From: GWA2-66-18 sp964537395
GTDB lineage: Bacteria > Elusimicrobiota > Elusimicrobia > UBA1565 > UBA9628
Length of the DNA: 10,166 nucleotides
Direction: 5' to 3'
Assembly (NCBI GenBank): GCA_964537395.1
Contig: CAZIBN010000098.1
Span: 1-10,166, forward strand
Positions 1 to 5,506 of this stretch are shown in pieces. Under the pieces are notes generated by a model. The model was not told the DNA's origin and made no database searches. It saw nothing but the letters and a program-made list of their open reading frames with translations. Both the position numbers and the translations under genes were made by a program. The first letter of the stretch is position 1; every line of letters begins with the position of its first letter.

Positions 1-180
1 CTGGCGAGGAGGCTCCTGACGGGGAGGTTGCTGGCGAGGGGGCTCCTGACGCGGCGGCTGTTGGCGAGGAGGTTGCTGTCGAGGAGGCTCCTGACGGGGA
101 GGCTGCTGGCGAGGAGGCTCTTGACGGGGAGGCTGCTGGCGAGGAGGCTCCTGACGGGGAGGTTGCTGTCGCGGCGGCTG
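1..180 (-). repeat. In-frame 15-bp tandem repeat coding (Q/E)PPRQ, 12 copies visible
   Basis: Twelve consecutive 15-bp units run from 180 down to 1 and continue past the left edge. Most pair into a 30-bp higher unit coding QPPRQEPPRQ, with one QPPRQ-QPPRQ doublet (units 8-9) breaking the alternation, as does the first pair. Third-codon positions are also mostly conserved (for example CAG-GAG-CCT-CCT-CGC recurs), which points to recent expansion by slippage or unequal recombination and not only to protein-level selection. Confidence 0.9.
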
Positions 181-297
181 TTCCCGGCGGTGACCGCCGC
201 CCTGCCCGGGATTCTCGCCGCGCGGGTCTCGCTGCGCTTGAGCGGAGGTTCCGATTCCCAGCAGGAATAATCCAAGGGCCAACATTCGGTTCATCAT
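1..297 (-). CDS. Exported Pro/Gln/Arg-rich pentapeptide-repeat protein, 5' part only
   Basis: Reading the minus strand from ATG at 297 gives 99 codons that stay open to the window edge, so the C-terminus is missing. Residues 1-21 form a Sec signal peptide (MMNRMLALGLFLLGIGTSAQA, likely cleaved after SAQA). Residues 22-39 are a Gly/Arg-rich spacer, and residues 40-99 are twelve uninterrupted pentapeptides, QPPRQ or EPPRQ, mostly alternating. The start is supported by a GGAGA Shine-Dalgarno at 305-309, 7 nt before ATG 297; a second ATG follows directly at 294. The mature protein should be extracytoplasmic, extended and basic, with a polyproline-like repeat. Function is not recognisable: it could be a periplasmic spacer joined to a C-terminal domain lying outside the window, or a low-complexity cell-envelope protein. 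The plus-strand frame over the same bases (Leu/Arg repeats) is its antisense shadow. Confidence 0.75.
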   Translation of the reverse strand, partial: MMNRMLALGLFLLGIGTSAQAQRDPRGENPGQGGGHRREQPPRQQPPRQEPPRQQPPRQEPPRQQPPRQEPPRQQPPRQQPPRQEPPRQQPPRQEPPRQ

Positions 298-304
298 CGA
301 TCTG

Positions 305-309
305 TCTCC
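305..309 (-). promoter_or_regulatory. Shine-Dalgarno of the pentapeptide-repeat gene
   Basis: The minus strand reads GGAGA here, 7 nt before ATG 297. It is a conventional ribosome binding site and decides the start of a gene that is cut at its other end. Confidence 0.5.
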
Positions 310-460
310 ATCGCGTCCGTCTTGCCGCGCCGCAAATAAAAAACCAGAAGTGCGAATGCGCGGCGTTCGCTCTCCTGGGATTCCGAATTTGGTTCGGACG
401 TGGATGCTCCTCGACCGATCTCGAGGATTACAGGTTTCCAAAGGATACTCCGGTATCAGT

Positions 461-469
461 ATTGTACCA
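461..469 (-). promoter_or_regulatory. Candidate extended -10 promoter for the pentapeptide-repeat gene
   Basis: The minus strand reads TGG followed by TACAAT, an extended -10 pattern with five of six consensus bases. I see no convincing -35. Transcription would start near 454 and give a leader of about 157 nt containing the two 6-bp inverted repeats. This is weak evidence from one motif. Confidence 0.3.
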
Positions 470-493
470 GGGTCATAAGGCCTATTAATACAG

Positions 494-506
494 GGCCCTT
501 TGGGCC
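494..506 (-). terminator. Short GC hairpin after the lipoprotein gene
   Basis: GGCCC and GGGCC flank a 3-nt loop just downstream of the lipoprotein stop codon on the minus strand. The following bases (CTGTATTAATAGG) hold only scattered T residues, so a true intrinsic terminator is doubtful. Confidence 0.25.
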
Positions 507-513
507 TATGCGG

Positions 514-879
514 CTATTTGGCGGTGCAGCCTTCGCGGATGCGTTTTTCGTCGAGCGTGACGTAGACCGAGCCGTCCTCTTTGATGTGGAGCTCGTAGCG
601 GTCGTCGCCGTAGCGCTTGCCCGCCGCGATCGAGAGCTCGCGCAGGGCGAAGTCGTCGCCGCCGAGCGACAGCACCGCTCCGGCGCCGCCCGGGGTGAAG
701 AACACGTCGAAGGGCTCGCCGTCCTTGCACGCGTAGGTCGTGCGGCGGTCGGGTAGCGACGCGGCCTTGGGGACCTCGAGCTTGGGCGAGTTCGCGCGCA
801 GGCGCGCAGTCTGATAGCGGATCTCGTTGCAGCCGCAGGCGAGCAGCGCGGCGACGACGATTAAAGGACGCGGCACCAA
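514..879 (-). CDS. Small lipoprotein with MliC-like (lysozyme inhibitor) fold
   Basis: This is a 121-residue protein. Residues 1-14 are a lipoprotein signal (VPRPLIVVAALLA), with Cys15 as the likely lipidated residue and Cys17 as an alternative. The mature part has the layout of MliC, the membrane-bound inhibitor of C-type lysozyme. It has YACKDG at 49-54, a strand AVLSLGG at 68-74, an AGKRY turn at 86-90, a strand YELHIKEDGSVYV, and Cys118 as the likely partner of Cys51 in a disulfide. In known MliC proteins the turn carries SG and a later Lys, both contacting the lysozyme active site. Here the Ser position is Ala86, so inhibition is uncertain. Translation starts at TTG 879 or GTG 876, both inside the 3' end of the upstream methyltransferase gene, so coupling is likely. 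No clear Shine-Dalgarno is visible. The family assignment rests on pattern only. Confidence 0.65.
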   Translation of the reverse strand: MVPRPLIVVAALLACGCNEIRYQTARLRANSPKLEVPKAASLPDRRTTYACKDGEPFDVFFTPGGAGAVLSLGGDDFALRELSIAAGKRYGDDRYELHIKEDGSVYVTLDEKRIREGCTAK

Positions 880-2111
880 AGGACTTTCAGGTACTCGCCT
901 TCGGGATGGTCCGCGGTGAACGGGTGATCGGCGCCCGCGCCGCTCTTGCGGAAGACCTGCACGCGGCGCCCGCAGGAGCCGGCGGCGGTGCGCACGAACT
1001 GCAGGAACTCGTCCCAGGAGAGCATGCCGGAGCAGGAGCAGGTGACGAGGATGCCGCCGGGCTCGAGCAGGACCATGCCGAGGCGGTTCAGGTCGATGTA
1101 CTTCTGGCGGCCGAGCGCATAGCCTTCCTGGTTGGCGATGAGCTTGTAAGGGTCGAGGACGATGAGGCCGTAGCGCTTGGCGTTCATCGCGGCCTGGCGC
1201 ATGTAGGGGAAGGCGTCGGCGCAGACGACGTCGATGCGCTGCTGGTTGGCGTTGGCGTTCATCTTGAGGAGCGCTGCGGCGTCGGGATCGAGCTCGACCG
1301 CGGTGACCTCTTCTGCGCCGCCGAGCTTTTTGGCGTACAGCGCGAAGCCGCCGGTGTAGGAGCAGACATCCAAAACTTTTTTGCCCTTCACAAACGGCAA
1401 AATGGCCGCTCGGTTCTCGCGCTGATCTGTAAAGAAGCCGGTTTTGTAGCCCGTGGACGGATCGACGATAAAGGTCACGCCGTTCTCCTTGACGCGCGTG
1501 CCGGTCCCCTTGTTCGGGTCAAGATCGAAGCCTTCCATGCTCTGCGTATGCGGCGAAGCGCGATGGAAGAAGCGGGCGTTGGGGAAGTGGATCTTCAGCG
1601 CGCGCTCGATGCGCGCGGATTGCTTGTACATCCCGAGCGAGTAGAACTCGAGGGCGATGCAGTCGCCATAACGATCGACGACAAGACCGGGCAATCCGTC
1701 TCCGTTGTCGTGGACAATACGATAGGCATCCGTCCTGGCGTCCAGGTCTAAAACGGTCCGTCGAAAGGTTACCGCTGTCGCTATCCGTTCGTTAAAAAAA
1801 GCATCAGCGTCAAACGCGCCTATGCCCCGTGTGAGCAGGCGCAAGGCGATGAGGCTGCGCGGGTTGTAGAGCGCCACGCCGTACGGGGCGTCGTAGCGGT
1901 CGTAGACGGCGACCAGGTCGCCGGGGCGCGCCTTCGGGTCCACCTCGCCGAGCATGCGCTTGTAGAGCTGGTGGCCGGACGCGGTCGAGCGCAGGCGCAC
2001 CCAGGGGATCGGCAGCTCGTGGCCCTTGGGGCGGCCGGTGAGCTTCGGGCGCGCGGGAAACGCTTCCTTGGGCTCGGGCGGCTCGTTGGGCTCGGGGCGG
2101 GGTTCTTCCAC
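861..2111 (-). CDS. rlmI: RlmI-type class I SAM-dependent 23S rRNA (cytosine-C5) methyltransferase
   Basis: This 416-residue protein has the RlmI/YccW architecture. After a Pro/Glu-rich N-terminal extension (residues 2-35), a PUA-like RNA-binding domain begins near WVRLRST. The linker motif DGLPGLVVDRYGD lies at 138-150. The Rossmann methyltransferase domain follows, with KTGFFTDQREN (223-233), SAM motif I VLDVCSYTGGFAL (246-258), the acidic AVELDP (271-276) and TCSCSG (357-362), which carries the Cys pair typical of m5C enzymes. RlmI enzymes methylate a cytosine of 23S rRNA (C1962 in E. coli); I infer the same target. One oddity is that the motif IV tripeptide, usually DPP, is DPY (320-322). 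The start is GTG 2111, the only start codon after an in-frame TAG at 2121-2123. It lies 6 nt after a TAGAAT box, suggesting a leaderless mRNA. Its stop lies inside the lipoprotein gene start. Confidence 0.88.
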   Translation of the reverse strand: MEEPRPEPNEPPEPKEAFPARPKLTGRPKGHELPIPWVRLRSTASGHQLYKRMLGEVDPKARPGDLVAVYDRYDAPYGVALYNPRSLIALRLLTRGIGAFDADAFFNERIATAVTFRRTVLDLDARTDAYRIVHDNGDGLPGLVVDRYGDCIALEFYSLGMYKQSARIERALKIHFPNARFFHRASPHTQSMEGFDLDPNKGTGTRVKENGVTFIVDPSTGYKTGFFTDQRENRAAILPFVKGKKVLDVCSYTGGFALYAKKLGGAEEVTAVELDPDAAALLKMNANANQQRIDVVCADAFPYMRQAAMNAKRYGLIVLDPYKLIANQEGYALGRQKYIDLNRLGMVLLEPGGILVTCSCSGMLSWDEFLQFVRTAAGSCGRRVQVFRKSGAGADHPFTADHPEGEYLKVLWCRVL

Positions 2112-2117
2112 GGATAC

Positions 2118-2123
2118 ATTCTA
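2118..2123 (-). promoter_or_regulatory. Leaderless -10 box of the rRNA methyltransferase gene
   Basis: TAGAAT (five of six consensus bases) ends exactly 6 nt before GTG 2111, so +1 would fall on the start codon. A TTGACC lies upstream at 2145-2150, but the 21-nt spacing is too long for a standard promoter. No Shine-Dalgarno precedes the GTG. Confidence 0.5.
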
Positions 2124-2194
2124 CCAAATGGAACTTTTTAAGGGGGTCAATCGTATGGTAGGAGGGCGAATGCGCCGATCGACGGGGATGGATG

Positions 2195-2218
2195 ATCACT
2201 CGTCCCGGGACGAGTGAT
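2195..2218. promoter_or_regulatory. Perfect 24-bp palindrome, probable operator
   Basis: The half-site ATCACTCGTCCC is followed immediately by its exact reverse complement, with the centre between 2206 and 2207. Interrupted ATGAT/ATCAT arms just outside extend the symmetry. It abuts a TATCAT -10 candidate (2219-2224) and lies 28 bp upstream of the start of a helix-turn-helix gene, the expected place for an autorepressor operator. It also lies in the region shared with the divergent methyltransferase promoter. A cruciform or RNA hairpin role is possible but less likely, because most of it would not be transcribed from that -10. Confidence 0.65.
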
Positions 2219-2224
2219 TATCAT
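2219..2224 (+). promoter_or_regulatory. Candidate -10 box of the HTH regulator gene
   Basis: TATCAT matches five of six -10 bases and directly follows the palindrome. Transcription would start near 2231 and leave a leader of about 16 nt containing the AGGAGGG Shine-Dalgarno. No good -35 is visible; that region is occupied by the palindrome. Confidence 0.4.
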
Positions 2225-2236
2225 CGAAAGTAGATC

Positions 2237-2243
2237 AGGAGGG
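2237..2243 (+). promoter_or_regulatory. Shine-Dalgarno fixing the HTH gene start at 2247
   Basis: AGGAGGG lies 3 nt before ATG 2247; the spacing is short but the match is strong. It supports this ATG over an in-frame GTG at 2214, which falls inside the palindrome and has no ribosome binding site. Confidence 0.6.
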
Positions 2244-2246
2244 AAA

Positions 2247-2558
2247 ATGAGCGAAGAAGAATGGGATCGTCTGTGCGAGGATAGGGTCCCGCGTCAGCCG
2301 CCGGTTGACGCGCAGGGGTTTTGGTCTCCGCAAGGAAGTCTTGATTGGACCTGGCCGGTCCTGGTGAAGCGACTCCGATGGATGCGCGGGTTGAACCAGC
2401 GGCAGCTGGCGGAGGAAGCGGGGGTGGCCCAGTCGCACGTGGCCAAGACCGAATCCGGGGCTGACGTCCGGCTCAGCACGATCGTTCGCTTGATAGAGGC
2501 CTTGGGCTGCCGCTTGTCTCTGCGGGTCCGGCCGGTCGTTCCGTTCGAGTCCCGCTAG
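2247..2558 (+). CDS. Small XRE/Cro-type helix-turn-helix DNA-binding protein
   Basis: This 103-residue protein has an acidic and aromatic N-terminal segment (1-35) followed by an HTH_XRE domain at about 36-92. The helix-turn-helix reads LNQRQLAEEAGVAQSHVAKT (49-68), with the recognition helix around AQSHVAKTES. It then runs through the RLSTIVRLIEALG helix to a basic, beta-like tail (CRLSLRVRPVV). This tail is common in HigA- and HipB-like antitoxins and in solitary repressors. No toxin gene adjoins it: upstream is the divergent methyltransferase and 24 bp downstream is an alkD-like gene. I infer that it binds the palindrome at 2195-2218, repressing itself and possibly the divergent gene. Whether it also affects the DNA repair gene is unknown. 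Confidence 0.8.
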   Translation: MSEEEWDRLCEDRVPRQPPVDAQGFWSPQGSLDWTWPVLVKRLRWMRGLNQRQLAEEAGVAQSHVAKTESGADVRLSTIVRLIEALGCRLSLRVRPVVPFESR

Positions 2559-2570
2559 CGAATGTTTTCG

Positions 2571-2576
2571 TATGAT
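2571..2576 (+). promoter_or_regulatory. Leaderless -10 box of the alkD-like gene
   Basis: TATGAT (five of six consensus bases) ends exactly 6 nt before ATG 2583. It gives the repair gene its own start of transcription just after the HTH gene stop. No -35 match is evident. Confidence 0.5.
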
Positions 2577-2582
2577 GGCAGG

Positions 2583-3326
2583 ATGAAGAAGATCGGCCTC
2601 GACGCCGTGAGGGCGGCGCTGCGCCGCGAAGCGGAACCGGCGCGCCTGAAGATCCTCTCCTCGTTCTTCAAGACCGGGCCCGGGCAATACGGCGAGGGGG
2701 ACCGGTTCCTCGGCGTGTCCGCTCCCGCGTTGCGGCGCGTCCTGGGCCGCGCGCGTGATCTCGACGACCAAGGCGTCCATTCGCTGCTCGATTCGCCATG
2801 GCACGAAGAGCGGGCGCTCGGCGCGCAGATCCTCGTCGACCGCGCTTCTCGCGCCGACGCGGCGGGGCGCCGCGCGGTTCTCGCCTTCTACCTGTCGCGG
2901 CTCGACGCGATCAACAACTGGGATCTCGTCGACGCCTCCGCCCACCTGATCGTCGGACCGGCGATCGAGGGCCCGGACGGCCGGCCGACGGCGTCCGGAC
3001 GCGCGCTGCTGTCGCGGCTGCTGCGCTCGAAGCGGCTCTGGGACCGGCGCGTCGCGGTGATCTCGACTCTGCATTTCACGCGCAAGCGGTTATTCTTGCC
3101 GTTGCTGGACGCCGCCGAACGGTTGCTCGACGATCACGAGGACCTGATGCACAAAGCCGTGGGCTGGATGCTGAGGGAGGCCGGCAAGCGGGATCTGGCG
3201 GTTCTCCGCGGCTTTCTGAAGAAGAACGCTTCCCTCATGCCGCGCACGGCGCTGCGCTACGCCATCGAACGTCTGCCTCTTACCGAAAGAAAGCGTTGGC
3301 TCACCGTCAGGCGGGATGGGCGCTGA
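2583..3326 (+). CDS. alkD: AlkD-type DNA alkylation repair glycosylase
   Basis: This 247-residue protein is close to the family's length of about 235 residues. AlkD enzymes are all-helical HEAT-like repeat DNA glycosylases that remove N3- and N7-alkylpurines without flipping the base. The hallmark NNWDLVD is at 111-117; Trp113 and Asp117 correspond to the catalytic Trp/Asp pair of Bacillus cereus AlkD. The Arg region LWDRRVAVISTL (152-163) and the AVGWMLRE helix with Trp195 complete the conserved DNA-facing cleft. ATG 2583 is chosen because it lies 6 nt after TATGAT. An in-frame ATG at 2562 would add seven residues but has no supporting signal. The 3' end overlaps the convergent nucleotidyltransferase gene by 20 bp. 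Proximity to the HTH gene raises, but does not show, regulation by it. Confidence 0.9.
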   Translation: MKKIGLDAVRAALRREAEPARLKILSSFFKTGPGQYGEGDRFLGVSAPALRRVLGRARDLDDQGVHSLLDSPWHEERALGAQILVDRASRADAAGRRAVLAFYLSRLDAINNWDLVDASAHLIVGPAIEGPDGRPTASGRALLSRLLRSKRLWDRRVAVISTLHFTRKRLFLPLLDAAERLLDDHEDLMHKAVGWMLREAGKRDLAVLRGFLKKNASLMPRTALRYAIERLPLTERKRWLTVRRDGR

Positions 3327-4041
3327 CCCAGGCATCGGCGGCTGCGAGCTTCTCCATGGTGCCGATGTCGTGCCAGGCCCATTTGTCGGAGCGGAAGGCC
3401 TGTATGTCCGCGCCGGCCGCGGCAAGGCGCAGATATGATTTCGTGATGGAAAAGACGCCCGACTCCGTGATTTTTTCGAGCAGCTCGGGTGAGATGATGT
3501 GTATGCCGTCGAAGGGAAGTCGCTGGGCGTTGGGAACCTGGCCCTTGGCCCAGGTGATCTTGCCCTCGCCGCGGTCGTGGCCGGCGAAGCGGCCTATCGC
3601 GTCGAAGAGATAGGCGCGGCCGCTCTCGCGCTCGCGCACGGACAAGGTGGCGAGGGCGCCGCTTTCCTTGTGCGCCTTGGCCATCGCGCGCAGGTCGAGG
3701 TCGGTCAGGACATCGGCGTTGTGGACGAAGAACGGCTCGCGTCCTTTTAGTAGTGCCGCGGCCTTCTTGATCGCGCCGCCCGTATCGAGCAAAAGGTCGT
3801 CTTCACGCGATACGGAAACCGGCACGCCGTGCCTGCGGGAGAGATCGGCGCAGAAATCGACGACCTTTTGAGCATGATGGTGCGCGTTGACGACGAACGA
3901 TTTCACGCCGGCGGCCTTTAGGCGGACCAGGACTCGCTCGAGCGTCGGGACCCCACCCACGGCGATCAGCGCCTTCGGCGTTACGTCGGTCAGAGGCTTG
4001 AGGCGGGCGCCGACGCCGGCGGCCAGGATGAGGGCCTTCAT
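3307..4041 (-). CDS. MurU-like sugar-1-phosphate nucleotidyltransferase
   Basis: This 244-residue protein is a left-handed-helix-free member of the NTP_transferase family. The N-terminal signature is LAAGVGARLKPLTDVTPKAL (residues 6-25). It also has LLLDTGGAIKKAAALL (83-98), the metal-binding NAD at 108-110, FDGIHIISPELLE and the terminal WHDIGTMEKL (223-232). This layout matches MurU, which makes UDP-MurNAc from MurNAc-1-phosphate in peptidoglycan recycling; mannose-1-phosphate guanylyltransferases are the main alternative. ATG 4041 overlaps the TGA of the upstream kinase/RapZ gene by 4 nt (ATGA), so the two are translationally coupled and very likely act in sequence: kinase makes the sugar-1-phosphate, this enzyme activates it to the nucleotide sugar. 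The exact sugar and nucleotide cannot be read from the sequence. Confidence 0.85.
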   Translation of the reverse strand: MKALILAAGVGARLKPLTDVTPKALIAVGGVPTLERVLVRLKAAGVKSFVVNAHHHAQKVVDFCADLSRRHGVPVSVSREDDLLLDTGGAIKKAAALLKGREPFFVHNADVLTDLDLRAMAKAHKESGALATLSVRERESGRAYLFDAIGRFAGHDRGEGKITWAKGQVPNAQRLPFDGIHIISPELLEKITESGVFSITKSYLRLAAAGADIQAFRSDKWAWHDIGTMEKLAAADAWVSAHPA

Positions 4042-5471
4042 TTCTTGGGCCAGGACTTCTTCTCGCGGTGCGAGACGACCACGGAGACGCCCTGATCGCG
4101 CAGATGCTTGGCGAGGCGCTCGGCCAGATACACTGAGCGGTGCTGGCCGCCGGTGCAGCCGAAGGCGACGAACAGGTCGGTGAAGTTCCGGCTGCCGTAG
4201 TCTTCGACGGCCTGATCGATCATGGAGAAGGCCGAGCGCGCCCAGCGGTCGACGCCGTCTTCCTTCGATAGAAAGGCGACGACCGGACCATCGAGACCGG
4301 ACTGCGTTTTGAACTCGATTTGCCGCCCAGGATTCGGCAGACAACGGCAATCCAATACATAGCCGCCGCCGTGGCCGCCTTGATCCTTGGGCATCCCGTT
4401 CTTGTAGGAGAAGCTTTGGATGCGCACCGTCAGCTTCAACTTCGCGGAGCCGAATTGCCGTAAGGCCGATGAGCCGACGAGCTTCTTGAACACGCCCATC
4501 AGCTCCGGGACCTCGATGGGCAGGCCGGAGGTCGCGAGGACATGCTCGATGTTGCGGATCGCGTAGGGGATGCTCTGCAGGAAAAGAGGCTTCTTCTCGT
4601 GGAAGCCGCGCAGGCCGTAGGCGCCCATGGCCTGCATGATGCGCACGAGCACGAAGCCGGGGAATAATTTCTTGAACTCGGCCGGGTCGATCGGGGTGAG
4701 CTTTGCCGCTTCCGATATGTAAAGGTCCAGGAGCTCGTCGCGCAGATCGAAAGGCACGTCGGCCTTGGCGTCGTATAAAAGAGACGCGATGTCGTAATGC
4801 AGGGCGCCGCGCCGGCCGCCCTGGTAATCGATGAAGTAGGGCTTGCCGTCCTTGAGCATGACGTTGCGCGACTGGAAGTCGCGGCACAAGAAATATTTCC
4901 TTTCGGCGGCGAGCAGGTAGTCGGCGAAGACCTGGAAATCTTCCTCCAGCCTTTCTTCATGAAACGGGATGGAACCCAAAGTCAGGAAGTAGTACTTGAA
5001 GTAGTTGAGATCCCACAGCATGGACTGCTTGTCGAAGCTCTTCCGCGGGTAGCACCATTTATCGTCGATGGTCGCGCCGGCCGTGATCTGCATCTTCGGA
5101 AGCCAGCGCACGACGTCCTGATACGCGGAGACGACCTCGGCCGGAAAGCCCGCGGGCGTGCGGCGCTTGCCGAGGAACTGGAACAAGGTTGTGTCGCCGA
5201 GGTCTTCTTCGAGATAGGCCGTCGCTGCGGCGTTCTCGGCGTAGAATTCCGGCACGGGGATGCCGTTCTTGAAGAAGTGCTTGGAGAACTCGATGAACGC
5301 GTGGTTCTCCTTCGCGTCGTCGTTGAGCACGCCGATCGCGGTGGCGCCCGCGCCGGCCAGGCGGTAGATCTTGCGGCTGGAGCCGTCGGCGCGCACGGGG
5401 ACGAGCGTCGCGGCGTCCGCGCCGAACTTCTCGCGGTATAAGAGGCGCAGGGCGTCGAGCGGATCGGTCAC
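4038..5471 (-). CDS. Sugar kinase (AmgK-like APH fold) fused to RapZ C-terminal domain
   Basis: This is a 477-residue two-domain protein. Residues 1 to about 330 are an aminoglycoside-phosphotransferase-fold kinase. The catalytic loop is CRDFQSRN (196-203; Asp198, Asn203) and the metal-binding motif is FIDYQGG (213-219; Asp215), followed by GALHYDIASLLYD. Residues 345-475 are a RapZ C-terminal domain: LTVRIQSFSYKNG, YVLDCRCLPNPG, SGLDGPVVAFL and the signature FGCTGGQHRSVYLAERLA (437-454). In E. coli RapZ this domain binds glucosamine-6-phosphate and small RNA. Kinase-RapZ fusions beside a nucleotidyltransferase gene also occur in Bacteroidota. With the coupled MurU-like gene, the kinase is probably an anomeric amino-sugar kinase like AmgK, with the RapZ part sensing an amino-sugar phosphate; that is inference. 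Start GTG 5471 lies 6 nt after TAGTAT. Usual RapZ has an N-terminal P-loop ATPase instead, absent here. Confidence 0.87.
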   Translation of the reverse strand: MTDPLDALRLLYREKFGADAATLVPVRADGSSRKIYRLAGAGATAIGVLNDDAKENHAFIEFSKHFFKNGIPVPEFYAENAAATAYLEEDLGDTTLFQFLGKRRTPAGFPAEVVSAYQDVVRWLPKMQITAGATIDDKWCYPRKSFDKQSMLWDLNYFKYYFLTLGSIPFHEERLEEDFQVFADYLLAAERKYFLCRDFQSRNVMLKDGKPYFIDYQGGRRGALHYDIASLLYDAKADVPFDLRDELLDLYISEAAKLTPIDPAEFKKLFPGFVLVRIMQAMGAYGLRGFHEKKPLFLQSIPYAIRNIEHVLATSGLPIEVPELMGVFKKLVGSSALRQFGSAKLKLTVRIQSFSYKNGMPKDQGGHGGGYVLDCRCLPNPGRQIEFKTQSGLDGPVVAFLSKEDGVDRWARSAFSMIDQAVEDYGSRNFTDLFVAFGCTGGQHRSVYLAERLAKHLRDQGVSVVVSHREKKSWPKK

Positions 5472-5477
5472 GAGGGG

Positions 5478-5506
5478 ATACTACCGCTTCCCTTGCCGCG
5501 CGGCAA
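5478..5506 (-). promoter_or_regulatory. Leaderless promoter of the kinase/RapZ operon
   Basis: On the minus strand a TTGCCG -35 (5501-5506), a 17-nt spacer and a TAGTAT -10 (5478-5483) end 6 nt before GTG 5471. The -35 hexamer is one arm of the palindrome at 5493-5506. No Shine-Dalgarno is present. Confidence 0.55.
5493..5506. repeat. 14-bp palindrome shared by two divergent -35 elements
   Basis: TTGCCGC is followed by its exact reverse complement GCGGCAA. The left arm supplies the plus-strand TTGCCG and the right arm the minus-strand TTGCCG. The two polymerase sites would therefore overlap face to face. Confidence 0.6.

Larger units (their letters stand above)
298..513. other. Intergenic region with small inverted repeats
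   Basis: No gene is seen in this 216-bp gap between two minus-strand genes. It holds two perfect 6-bp inverted repeats. The first is TCCGAA/TTCGGA with a 5-nt loop at 382-398. The second is CCTCGA/TCGAGG with a 6-nt spacer at 409-426. The stretch 440-510 is clearly more AT-rich than its surroundings. The repeats would lie in the 5' leader of the pentapeptide-repeat gene if its promoter is near 461-469. A plus-strand open frame at 400-756 runs out of this gap into the lipoprotein gene and has no start support. Confidence 0.5.

Noticed and set aside
1..180. CRISPR-like array
   Set aside because: The 15-bp units are contiguous with no spacers and keep a reading frame.
28..270. Plus-strand open frame of Leu/Arg repeats
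   Set aside because: It is the antisense of the QPPRQ repeat gene. The minus-strand frame has a signal peptide and a Shine-Dalgarno; this one has neither.
906..1751. 281-residue plus-strand open frame
   Set aside because: Antisense to the rRNA methyltransferase, whose motifs are unmistakable.
2026..2217. 63-residue plus-strand open frame ending at the palindrome, possible toxin partner of the HTH gene
   Set aside because: It lies mostly antisense to the methyltransferase N-terminus, is low complexity (Gly/Ser) and has no toxin-like features.
2235..3074. 279-residue minus-strand open frame
   Set aside because: Shadow of the HTH and alkD-like genes. It crosses both and has no motifs.
4042..4887. 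N-terminal extension of the nucleotidyltransferase frame
   Set aside because: The frame is open upstream of ATG 4041 but reads Arg/Ala-rich nonsense inside the kinase/RapZ gene. The LAAG signature starts right after ATG 4041.
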